Source: Plakobranchus ocellatus (taxonomy: Eukaryota > Mollusca > Gastropoda > Plakobranchidae). Taken from it: a stretch of 22,052 nt of DNA. The notes under the pieces were generated by a model. It did not search any database. It was not told where the DNA came from and worked only from the letters and a program-made list of their open reading frames with translations. Shown here piece after piece: positions 14,164-22,052 of this stretch (positions are counted from its first letter, which is position 1; each line of letters opens with the position of its first letter). The DNA is taken from positions 651,819-673,870 of the forward strand of contig BLXT01007807.1 in NCBI GenBank assembly GCA_019648995.1, written 5' to 3'. The translations under genes were made by a program, and so were the position numbers.

Positions 14164-15201
14164 CATACCATTTCCTGCTGTTAAAAGTGCTATGGGTTTT
14201 CACCTCGAGCTAGGAAGAGAAGTGCCAGGAGCAGACGTGTCTCTGAAGCTTTAGAGCATGCAAGCTATAGACACGGGTGTTTTGCCAAGAAAGCATGATA
14301 TCGCTAGTTTGTTTTTCCCAAAGCCCTTGTGGCCACTTCTAGTACACGAGATTAGCACCTCAACTACTGTGGAATCTATCGAGACAAAATGAATGAATTC
14401 ACAAGAAAATGGCTAGGGGTCTCACCCGGTCTAACGGATATTGCAATGTGCTGCCGCAAAGCGAAGCTGAAGTCAATAGTCGAAGAGTACAAGTGCGGAA
14501 AAGCTCGAAGATTCAGAGGATCCAGCAGTGATATCTATTCAGGTCGGTATAGGAACTGGCAGAAAATGAAAAGTTGATGAGGCAGTTAACCAAGCAAAAG
14601 AGGGCCTGAAAATGAAAGAGGTAAGTGGTCTCACTCCAACTGAAAGGAAAGAGTGGGACTAGAGGGAATAAACTGGTGATTGAAAGAGACGGTAAGGAGA
14701 AAAGAAATATGATATTTGACGAAAAGGGTTCTAAGCTAATGCAGAAAACAGTGCAGCATCCCAATAGGGACATTGGAGAAGCTGGGAAAGCGCATTACAG
14801 AGATCTCTTACACAGAAAGAGATATATAGCAAGTGGGACCACTCATAATCAGCTTCCTTATCCGAGCTGCCTTCAAACGCAAATCTGATGCGAAGAGGAA
14901 TAAAAGATGCTTATTGTTGACAAGGCAAACAGACTACAGAACGTTTTCAGTTCCTGCAAAGTAGCTCTAAGCAAGGGCAGGTACACTCGGCATCACAACT
15001 GAGTGTCGCAATAGCTTGCTTTTGCAACATGTGACTCAAAAGGTCTGCCTCTCCAACTAAAGACAAGGGCATTAGTTTTCATATCAGAAGGTGAAAACAA
15101 ATCCATCCTAATGTGGAAGTGTCACCAGCATGGATACTCAGAGGAGGAGCTTACTGGATGGGTTTGATGACTGGGATTATTCAGCCGATCTCCGCGAATG
15201 A
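14164..15201 (+). pseudogene. Decayed non-LTR retrotransposon: end of reverse transcriptase and C-terminal region
   Basis: Pieces of one LINE-type ORF2 C-terminus appear in order but in shifting frames. WPLLVHEISTSTTVESIE starts at about 14330 (frame of 14324), with TRKWLGVSPGLTDIA from 14401 (frame of 14389). VDEAVNQAKEGLKMKEV begins at 14573. A segment with MQKTVQHP follows near 14740. SFLIRA and ELPSNANLMRRG near 14855-14900 come next, and then SCKVALSKGRYTRHHN near 14955. LLDGFDDWDYSADLRE ends at 15198. Several frameshifts and stops separate them, and the expected His of the terminal CX2C...HX4C motif looks substituted. The upstream RT core is absent, so this is a 5'-truncated dead copy. 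The family is recognised from recalled similarity to invertebrate LINE tails, and the clade is not assigned. Confidence 0.85.
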
Positions 15202-15211
15202 GTGGGCTTCT

Positions 15212-15569
15212 GTGGAAGTCAGGGATAGTATTGTGATCCTCCATCAGCGCCACTGAATTCCGTGATGAGCAGGGATAGTAATTGATCCTGAATCAATTCC
15301 ACGGATAGCTATGAAGGCCAGAGATATTAATGTAAGCCCCCATCACCTTCAGTGAATAGTGTGATCAGCAGGGATAGTAATATGATTCTGCACCAACTCT
15401 TCTGTTTGCTATGAAGGGCAGGGATGGTAATGAATCCTGCGTCATGTCCACTGAATACTGCAGGGTAACATATTACTGCACCAACTCTTCCGAAGGGCAG
15501 GGATGGTAATGAATCCTGCATCACCTTCACTAACACTGTGATGAGCAGGGGATGGTAATAATATGTGGG
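15212..15569. repeat. ~50-bp tandem array with ~100-bp dimer structure, about eight units
   Basis: Units start at 15212, 15262, 15311, 15361, 15411, 15460 (32-bp deleted unit), 15492 and 15538. The common core is GCAGGGATAGTAAT then a variable ATCCTGCATCAC-like part. Units alternate between type A (GTGATGAGC...) and type B (ATGAAGGGC...), so the higher-order period is about 99-100 bp. The array begins about 10 bp after the last recognisable codon of the dead retrotransposon and keeps its orientation. It is not a CRISPR: the units are contiguous and diverged, with no spacers. Confidence 0.88.
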
Positions 15570-16690
15570 TACCGATATATTGTAATGCCCATTTTTGAGG
15601 TACCAAGAGATTACAAATGGAGGAAACGTATCATCCTGCGCTTTTTCTCATTATTCTAGCAATAATATTGGGAGTAACTTTTATGCCAGACGAAAAGGAA
15701 GACAGAGTGAAATCCACATAAAAAAAATCAAGAAATAAAAAGAAAAAGCGTAAAAACGCACCGAGGAACAATGAAAAATACAAATAATTCTTACTGTATT
15801 TTAATAAAGAAGCAGACGAGATGAAAACAGAAAAAATGAATTAAATAATCTTACTAATTAATTGACTGATCGATTAATCAATTATTCAAATAATAAGCAA
15901 AATATCAAAACAAACCTTGAAAGAGAAAAGAATAACTCATCCCCGAGAATCATCCACCTCCACGGCTTTTTGTCGCTAAAATAGAAATCCAAACCCTGCT
16001 ACATGAATTTCTTTTAAAAAAATTAATATTCACTCTAAGACAATTACGAATCGGGTAGATAGCGACCATTTGCCGGTTACTTACCTGATGTGTACTATCG
16101 GCGCTCAAATAGACGTACAAGAATACACCAGGAGTTTATATTCGAAGACCCACAGTACAAAAATCGATAGACATCTATTTTTAGAATACTTTGAAACATG
16201 CTATAATTAGAGTAAAACCAGTCACCATCTTTTAGACCTCTTCGATATCATTATTAATGCAATATATTACACACCATATAAATATAACAATTAAAGTTAT
16301 TCTCAGTAATTCAAGCGGATAAATAAGTAATTTAATCCTTTAATTTCAGTGGAAAATTAAAAGCTTAAATAATAATAATTTAAAAAAAAAAAAAAAAAAA
16401 AAAGCTCGCGGGGAAAGAGCATTTAACTGGGAATATATCCTGGATCAACTTATTATGGTACTAAATGTTTTAACAGGAAATGAATTGAGGGTTCAACAAA
16501 ACTCAGACTTCCGCCTCTACTGCTTCTGTCTAATCTTGATGAGGGAAATAGAAGAGTGAAAGTAAACTCGAAATTATTTTACTTTTAAAGCTAGTTTCAA
16601 AAATTACTACACAATTTTGTACTGGAATCTTGGGTAAATATTTTACTTTACTTGTCTCAAATTCACCCTGATGTGTGGGCAATCATAACG
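15570..16690. other. AT-rich intergenic DNA with a 22-base poly-A run
   Basis: No open frame of note. A22 run at 16382-16403 after AATAATAATTT. It contains the minus-strand TATA/donor candidate listed separately at 16085-16140. Confidence 0.65.
16085..16140 (-). promoter_or_regulatory. Candidate alternative minus-strand promoter and first exon
   Basis: Minus strand: TATAAA at 16140-16135, then about 50 nt later a perfect donor CATCAG|GTAAGTAA (exon end 16085). With a start about 30 nt after the TATA box the exon would be about 25-30 nt. It lies 5 kb upstream of the CDC42 start codon in the same orientation, so it could be an alternative CDC42 leader. It could also be a chance match. Confidence 0.25.
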
Positions 16691-16708
16691 CAATCAGTGA
16701 AGCCCGGC

Positions 16709-16725
16709 TATGGCGGCTTCAAGAA
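16709..16725 (+). other. Possible short plus-strand first coding exon (very tentative)
   Basis: CTATGGCGGCTTCAAGAAG|GTAGGC reads Met-Ala-Ala-Ser-Arg-Arg and runs into a donor-like GTAGGC. ATGGCGGC is also the core of a YY1-type initiator motif common at gene starts. No downstream plus-strand exon can be linked to it with confidence. Confidence 0.15.
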
Positions 16726-16756
16726 GGTAGGCCTAACCTGTAATTTCGAGATCTAA

Positions 16757-17090
16757 TCTCCCTCTCTCTCAATTCCACTTCCTCTTTCTCTCTCTCATCC
16801 TACCCCCACTCTCTCTATTCCGCCTCCTCTTTCTCTCCTTCATCTTACCCTCTCTCCCTATCTATTCTGCTCCTTTCTTTCTCTCTTCCTATCCACTCTC
16901 TCTCCATTCCGTTCCTTCTTTCTCTCTCGATTCCATAGTCATACCGTCTTTCTCTACGCTCTATCCTTTCTCTCTTCCTATCTCTCTCTATTCCTCCCCT
17001 TCTTTATCCTCTCACCCAACCCCTTGCTCTTTCTTTTTCTCTACTCCTCTCTCACCCTGTCTGTCTCTCTTTCCTTCTTTCTGTCTTATT
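16757..17090 (+). repeat. Polypyrimidine minisatellite (CT-rich, about 330 bp)
   Basis: The plus strand is almost purely C and T. It contains a degenerate unit of roughly 35-50 bp seen as CTCTCTATTCCGCCTCC then CTTTCTCTC and a CCTATC- or CATCCTAC-type end, repeated about six times. Long homopurine-homopyrimidine tracts of this kind can form triplex (H-DNA). Confidence 0.85.
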
Positions 17091-17145
17091 GTCAATTCAT
17101 CTATCAAAATTACATAAGATAAGAAATAATTAAGCGGAGAACACT

Positions 17146-17900
17146 TTAACTCTTTATGCTCGCAGCCCTTTTCCCCCTTTGGCCACACAACATTTCCACC
17201 ATCGGTCTCAGGCTCAAATGAGACTGTATCCTTATTTAGCTATGCATTACCTACACTTTGATAACTTTTGACATAAGTAAGAATAAGATACAGAGCTGAA
17301 ATTGGTATCATTGGAAAGAAGAATAAATGTGCTTTATAGGTGTGTGATTTTTGTTATTGTACAATTTTTGTGAGTTTAGCTACATAACATTGAAATTATA
17401 TCACATTTTATACATCTTGACCTAGATTTTAGATCTAAATATGTCTAGATATAGACTAGATCTAATGATAGCAACGATTTCATAGCAAAACTAATCTATT
17501 TGAATAAATAAAAACAAATTGATATCAGTAGCTAAAACACTGAAATTAGGATAATAATCTACTGGATCTACAAGATTTCACATCACACGATGAAGTTCTC
17601 TCAATCATAGATAGAAAAAAAAGACTAGAGTGCTTTCAGCCCGCGCTTAGACTAAAAAAACACCAAAGTATAGGAAGAATGGTAGGAAAAGGAAGTAGGA
17701 AGATTAAACTTTTCGTACAATTAAAGTTTCGCTTTTATAAAAGTGGTTTGGATGCGATTATATGCTACAAAACCAAGCAACGCTGTGACCGTCGGTGCGA
17801 CCAACTGTGTGTTGCGGAAGCAACGCTGGCACCGTTGGTCCGACCATTCATAACCTATTCAATCAACGGTGGCTCCGTTGGTGTGAGCATGAAGAGTTAA
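17146..17900. mobile_element. TTAA-flanked inverted-repeat element, piggyBac-type MITE
   Basis: The left end is TTAA CTCTTTATGCTCGCA (TTAA 17146-17149). The right end, read in reverse complement, is TTAA CTCTTCATGCTCACA (TTAA 17897-17900). The terminal inverted repeats match at about 13 of 15 positions, and both ends abut TTAA, the target duplicated by piggyBac-superfamily transposases. The body is 747 bp (17150-17896) with no long open frame, so it is non-autonomous. The right side carries three diverged copies of a CAACG..GGCNCCGTTGGTNYGA-type motif at 17779, 17821 and 17865. It also holds TAGATC runs in the middle. Superfamily assignment is an inference from TTAA and TIRs. Confidence 0.75.
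17779..17892 (+). repeat. Triplicated ~28-bp subterminal motif in the TTAA element
   Basis: Copies at 17779-17806, 17821-17848 and 17865-17892 share CAACGCTGG.ACCGTTGGT.CGACC with several differences, spaced 42-44 bp apart. The last copy overlaps the right terminal inverted repeat. No equivalent array is apparent at the left end. Subterminal repeats are often transposase-binding sites; that role here is inferred. Confidence 0.7.
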
Positions 17901-19240
17901 GCAAGAGAAGCATATCATGATACAAATTAAGAGTTTATGCAGAGATACATGGGTCTGCTTCTTAATCTAACTTTATAACTACCAACAAACTAAAGAAGGG
18001 TTTTCTGTCTGATCAGCTACCAACGAAATAAAGCGATTGCAGGCATATAAATAATAAAATTGTGTGACATTGTTGGGAAAAGCACTATTAACATTTAACT
18101 TGGCCTGCGATCTCTTCATTTCGTCAGTAGCTTATGAAGGTAGATATAGTTCTAAATAGACCCATTAGCTCTGGGAGTACTGAAGTACACCTATAGATCT
18201 ATATACTTATAGATCGAGAGAGGTGTAGGCCTTACAATGGTTAAAATGTTAGTTTGATCAGAATATCTTTATCTAGATCAAAGTGCTCACAAATTTCAGG
18301 TGCAAATTGATATCACGTCAGTTGACTTGTTTAAGTTTCATGAGTGTTATGATTTTCTTCCTGTAGGAGTCATGGCCATGATAGTTATAAAATTAGTATT
18401 GTAATACAATATGTTGTCTGGTCTTTTCAATCTCTGTTGGGCAGATCTATTTCATATTAAAAGCCTAACTTTTTTTATAGTATTAATCTCAATTTTTTTT
18501 TCTTTTCTTTTCATTTCTTTTCACTCTATATAGAGTTCTTTCTACTTAAAGTGTTTTTTTTTTTTTTTAAATTTTTTTTTTTTATTCTTTTCAGTCAAGA
18601 TGTAAGTGATCATGTTTTTAAAATCAACCCTCATTCACAGAGACCTACCTATCACAATAAGTGAATGCACTTTTACTTTTAGTATAACTTGACAAAAGTC
18701 CTATTTATGATGGATGTTAATACTTATTTATACACATTTTACTTAAAGTAGGCTTAGATCTTCAGTTGAGGATAAAATAATTAAAAGTTATAAACATTTG
18801 GATCTGGATCTTCAAAGAAAAAAATGTAGATTTATATCTTTCTATAGGTTTTAGATCAAGATTCACCGAGGTGAGACCTAAAAATTCTTCAGGCTTATTT
18901 ATATCAAAAATAAAAAAGTCAGTACAAACTTAGAGATTAATCTGGAAAATAAACTTAAAAAAAGATAAATTCAGGTTTGATCTATGGAGGAGTCTTGAAA
19001 GACTATTTGGCTAAAGAAATTATGTTTGAGATGAGAAATTAAAAGCAAAGCATAAGGGCTTGTGTCTCCAAATCTTGGGTGCTGAAAAACTGGCGATCAG
19101 CTTGCACCCAGAACTTGGATTCGGAATAAAGGGCAGTCAACTTGCTCTCAAACTCTTATACATACAAAATAATGCTAATGGCCTTAGATGTCTAAATCTT
19201 AATGCATTTAATTACAACACCATTGTGTAATTTTTTCCAG
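17901..19240. other. AT-rich intergenic DNA
   Basis: T-rich homopolymer cluster at about 18490-18600 and short TAGATC-type runs near 18195. No coding frame, RNA gene or repeat array is visible. Confidence 0.65.
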
Positions 19241-20287
19241 ATAAAATTCTACAAGGAAAGAAATATTATGCATTCACAGAAAACAAATTGCCAAGATTTC
19301 CGAATTTGAGTCATTGGCAAAAGGTGAAGATCAAAAGTGGACATTTTGTCGACAAAGAACATGTGTGATAGGAGACATGAAAGGGGCATTTAATATCAGT
19401 ATTTCAGTTTTAAGCTAACCAAAGCACTAGTAAAAACTTGTTTTATGAGAAATAACATACATCGCTTGCATAATGACATAAGGTTTTTTTCTTTAGTAAC
19501 ATATATGACACTTAAAAAACGCTGCAAAGATTCATGTCCAGTAAAGTGTAACACGCACTTCATAGTTTCATTCTATTTCACGCAGTCATACAATCCATGG
19601 GTGGAACAAGTCAGGTCTTACCCAGATTTCTGGGCGTTTTTCGGCGCCACTTAGTCCAAGAGTATCCAATGCAAGACATCCAATAGGAAAGAGAAGAAAG
19701 CAGAATGAAGCACAAGTTAATATTCTTGAAAAAAGAATTCTTGAAACTAAATTCGAATTATCAAAATAAAAAAGAGGAAAAAATCATTCACATCAGGGCA
19801 GGGGCATCAAAATTACCAGAAAAAAAAAAATATACATACTGTCATTCTGAATTCCTCCCACCTGTATTTGATTATATACTTAGAGATTTACTTGGAAATA
19901 GCATCTCAGCAGTATACCAGATGAAAATAATGGAATAAATAAAACTGATAAAAATCTTGTATTTAGAGGAAAAGTTGGTTGCTCTCAATACAGTTAGAAA
20001 GAATTATGGACAACTTTTAAAGCTTGTCATCACAACTTTGAATGGGTTTAATCTTGTTCATACTCTTGAGCCGAATGTTAACAATTTCTAGACATGGAAA
20101 AAGACTAAACATACTCAGGGAAAGCAAAATGCTATTAGTCCAAGTTGTTGCCTCAGCTTTTCGCCATGTCAAATCCAGAGGAAATTACTCTGAATATTTC
20201 AAAGTTCAGCTCAAACGTGTTTTAGAATGTCCACATAGGTTGAAGCACAACGACAGACACAGACATGAAACAGCGGAACAGGTCTAG
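19241..20287 (+). pseudogene. Decayed, unrecognised coding region
   Basis: Coding-like stretches follow one another on the plus strand in changing frames. KYYAFTENKLPRFPNLSHW runs from about 19262, after a TTTTTTCCAG acceptor-like signal ending at 19240. SLAKGEDQKWTFCRQRTCV begins at 19311. TQSYNPWVEQVRSYPDFW lies near 19580-19635. A lysine-rich segment from 19705 continues to HSEFLPPVFDYILRDLLGN. After one in-frame TAA (19936-19938) the same frame goes on as LEEKLVALNTVRKNYGQL and EPNVNNF to a TAG near 20090. A frameshift then gives SAFRHVKSRGNYSEYFKVQL, ending at 20287. I do not recognise the protein. The helical, charged composition and long frames suggest a real ancestral gene or transposon ORF that is now broken. 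Confidence 0.55.
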
Positions 20288-20371
20288 ACCTACAACACTG
20301 GTACAAGAGTTGATATTAGTTTCATTTTTTTCTTTTTCAGAGACTCGTTTGAAAATTGCTGTGCATGTCAA

Positions 20372-20542
20372 ACTTAATCTGCATAAAAAAACAAATATAT
20401 CCACAAATATAGAAAGGGCCAGGAAATAAGTGAATCTGTGTCAAAACACAAATATATCCAGCGGAAGAAAGGGCCAGGAAATAAGTTAATCTGCGTCAAA
20501 ACACTAATATATCCAGTAGAAAAAAGGGCCAGGAAATAAGTT
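20372..20542. repeat. 55-bp tandem repeat, about three units
   Basis: The core GAAAGGGCCAGGAAATAAGT recurs with GGGCC at 20416, 20471 and 20526, a 55-bp period. Each is preceded by an AATATATCCA block and followed by GAATCTGYGTCAAAACAC-type sequence. A partial unit leads in from about 20372. It starts about 85 bp after the decayed coding region. Confidence 0.9.
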
Positions 20543-21741
20543 GAGTGTGTGATAATTTCATGACTTGAGTCATTTGTAATGATAACCTAATGATAGACAT
20601 TAAATATTCTCTTTACTCTTACATTGTCTCCCAAAATCACCTGTCTCCTAACCAGAAATGGTGCAAGGAAGTGTAAAAAACCAAAGCAAATATTTTGTAA
20701 AAAAGTTTTTATCTCTTCAGAGATTTGTAATATATATCTCTACACAAAATGAACACATGTCTAATAAATATTCTCCACTATGAGGCCCACAGAATCATAA
20801 TTTCTGATTCAATTAAAGATTCAAAACTAGCAAAATGGGTGAAAATTTTCACTTCTGACTGGTTTGTACTCCACTAGGCAGATGTTGACAATAAACCACC
20901 ACACACACAGACATTGCATGCCACAGCATTTAAGAGTGCAAAGGGAATTAAAAAACAAAGCAAAACAAAACAAAAAAAACATGCATGCACACACCAGACA
21001 TAGCTTATGAATTTTGAAATAATGAAATGAATGAATGTCATTATGAATTTTGAAGTGATGAATGAATGAATGTGGACACTTGTAAGACGCTTTGTTTCCC
21101 CTCTTTTACTGGTGAGCAGCGGCAATTTATATACTGTGGTGGTAACGACACACATGTCATAACACCGTTCCTTTTGAGTTACATAGTCTTGTTTTACACA
21201 ATTTAAATTGTTGGCGAGTCCTTCTGAGGCTGCTTTTTTTTTTCCATCTAGCTTTGCAGCATTGGTGAAAACTGCCTTTTTAAGCCGAAGGCCGTAAAGG
21301 TTAACATATCACAGATGTGTATAGGAATGTTGGTTTTTTTTTTCATTAAAAGCAATTCAAGCAACCAAACAGCAAAAAATTAATTCAACTCTTTCAATAA
21401 TGTAATGTATTATGTATACATACACACATAGAGACATACAATTATACTTACGTGGAGATACTACATTAATTATAAGTAATACGTAAATTGAGTAAACAGT
21501 GATGCATATGTATATATAAATATACAGAAATACACATTAATGTACATATACATTAAACATGCGTAAATATAAGTATCGGTATAAAATGAACAATTTTAAT
21601 AAACAATAAACATGAAAATTATGATAACAGTTCAAGTACTGGTAAAGTTAAATGGAAGTTAATTGTTTAAGATAAAGAAAGTTTGATTTCCGTAAGTGTT
21701 GCTTGGCGAATGGCCTGAGTCAAATGCTTCTATTTTTGTGG
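20543..21741. other. AT-rich intergenic DNA with short GAAT repeats
   Basis: AATGAATGAATG-type tetranucleotide repeats near 21025-21072, duplicated about 35 bp apart. A CACACACA tract lies near 20899. An A/T/C-rich low-complexity stretch with ATACAT units runs from 21410 to 21560. No gene seen. Confidence 0.65.
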
Positions 21742-21834
21742 AAGTGGATGGTTCAGTGGCTTGTTCGCTTGGTTCCTCTGTCTGGCAAGGCGGTGGGTGC
21801 CGACGAGGGTGCGGGTTCGAATCCTATTCAGACA
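21742..21834 (+). mobile_element. tRNA-derived SINE-like element
   Basis: An RNA polymerase III A box TGGTTCAGTGG (21749-21759) and a perfect B box GGTTCGAATCC (21814-21824) are spaced 65 bp apart, as in long-variable-arm tRNAs (Leu/Ser type). The acceptor stem ends do not pair and the T stem is imperfect, so this is not a working tRNA gene. The downstream tail is T- and CTTGT-rich (about 21840-21880), as seen in SINE tails. The 3' limit is uncertain. Confidence 0.7.
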
Positions 21835-21960
21835 TATTGTAATTTTCTCTCGTCTTCTGTCTTGTCTTGTCTGTTGCTAGGTTTAAGTGCGTGAACGTCT
21901 TCTTCATCTCTTTATTGTAAATGTTATACAAAAAGATACAAGAGTAGCTCTGTTTTCAAA

Positions 21961-22042
21961 TCAACAACTATCTCTCTCTTTTTTTTTTCTATTTATCTCT
22001 CTCTCTCTCTCTGTTTCTCTATCTATCTATCTATCTATCTCT
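21961..22042 (+). repeat. Terminal microsatellites (TC)n and (TATC)n
   Basis: CTCTCTCTC runs broken by a T run, then (CTAT)n at about 22019-22041. The window ends just after it. Confidence 0.9.
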
Positions 22043-22052
22043 CGTGGTGGTG

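Noticed and set aside
15212-15569. CRISPR-like array
   Set aside because: Units are contiguous, diverged and spacerless, and the host DNA is eukaryotic.
21742-21834. Functional tRNA gene
   Set aside because: A and B boxes are intact, but the acceptor stem does not pair and the T stem is mismatched.

Overview
This window is eukaryotic (metazoan) DNA. It is AT-rich and full of homopolymers, microsatellites, transposon remnants and long introns. It carries one clearly recognisable protein-coding gene, a CDC42-type Rho GTPase on the minus strand, split into four coding exons with GT-AG junctions. Scattered palindromic TAGATC/TCTAGA strings and TAGGCCTA motifs recall gastropod mollusc genomes. 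That taxonomic guess rests on general familiarity with such genomes and is not proven here.

Layout from left to right. 1-420 is low-complexity, pyrimidine-rich DNA. 421-2600 holds only short unsupported frames, with one weak possible LINE endonuclease remnant near 1.08-1.19 kb. 2600-6700 is A-rich on the plus strand with no recognisable gene and may include sequence downstream of, or in the 3' UTR of, CDC42. The CDC42 coding region occupies 6892-11020 on the minus strand; its introns carry two copies of a dispersed repeat, one possible cryptic exon and a 45-base N gap. 11035-13480 is probably 5' UTR intron sequence, with a 292-bp tandem duplication, a 30-bp tandem duplication, a likely small 5' UTR exon and a TAGATC-rich block. 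13481-13620 looks like a GC-box/ETS-site promoter and first non-coding exon. 14160-15201 is a badly mutated non-LTR retrotransposon tail on the plus strand, followed at once by a ~50-bp tandem array arranged as ~100-bp dimers.

Further right, 16.08-16.14 kb has a TATA-like box plus a perfect splice donor on the minus strand (candidate alternative first exon). About 16.7 kb has a possible plus-strand first coding exon. 16757-17090 is a polypyrimidine minisatellite. 17146-17900 is a TTAA-flanked, inverted-repeat element that looks like a piggyBac-type non-autonomous transposon. 19.24-20.29 kb holds a decayed, unrecognised plus-strand coding region. 20372-20542 is a 55-bp tandem repeat, 21742-21834 a tRNA-derived SINE-like element, and the end is a set of microsatellites.

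The only functional gene I can defend is CDC42. Nothing in the window forms a multi-gene system. The most interesting unexplained items are the decayed coding region at 19.2-20.3 kb, the TTAA element with its triplicated subterminal motif, and the apparent multi-promoter 5' region of CDC42.
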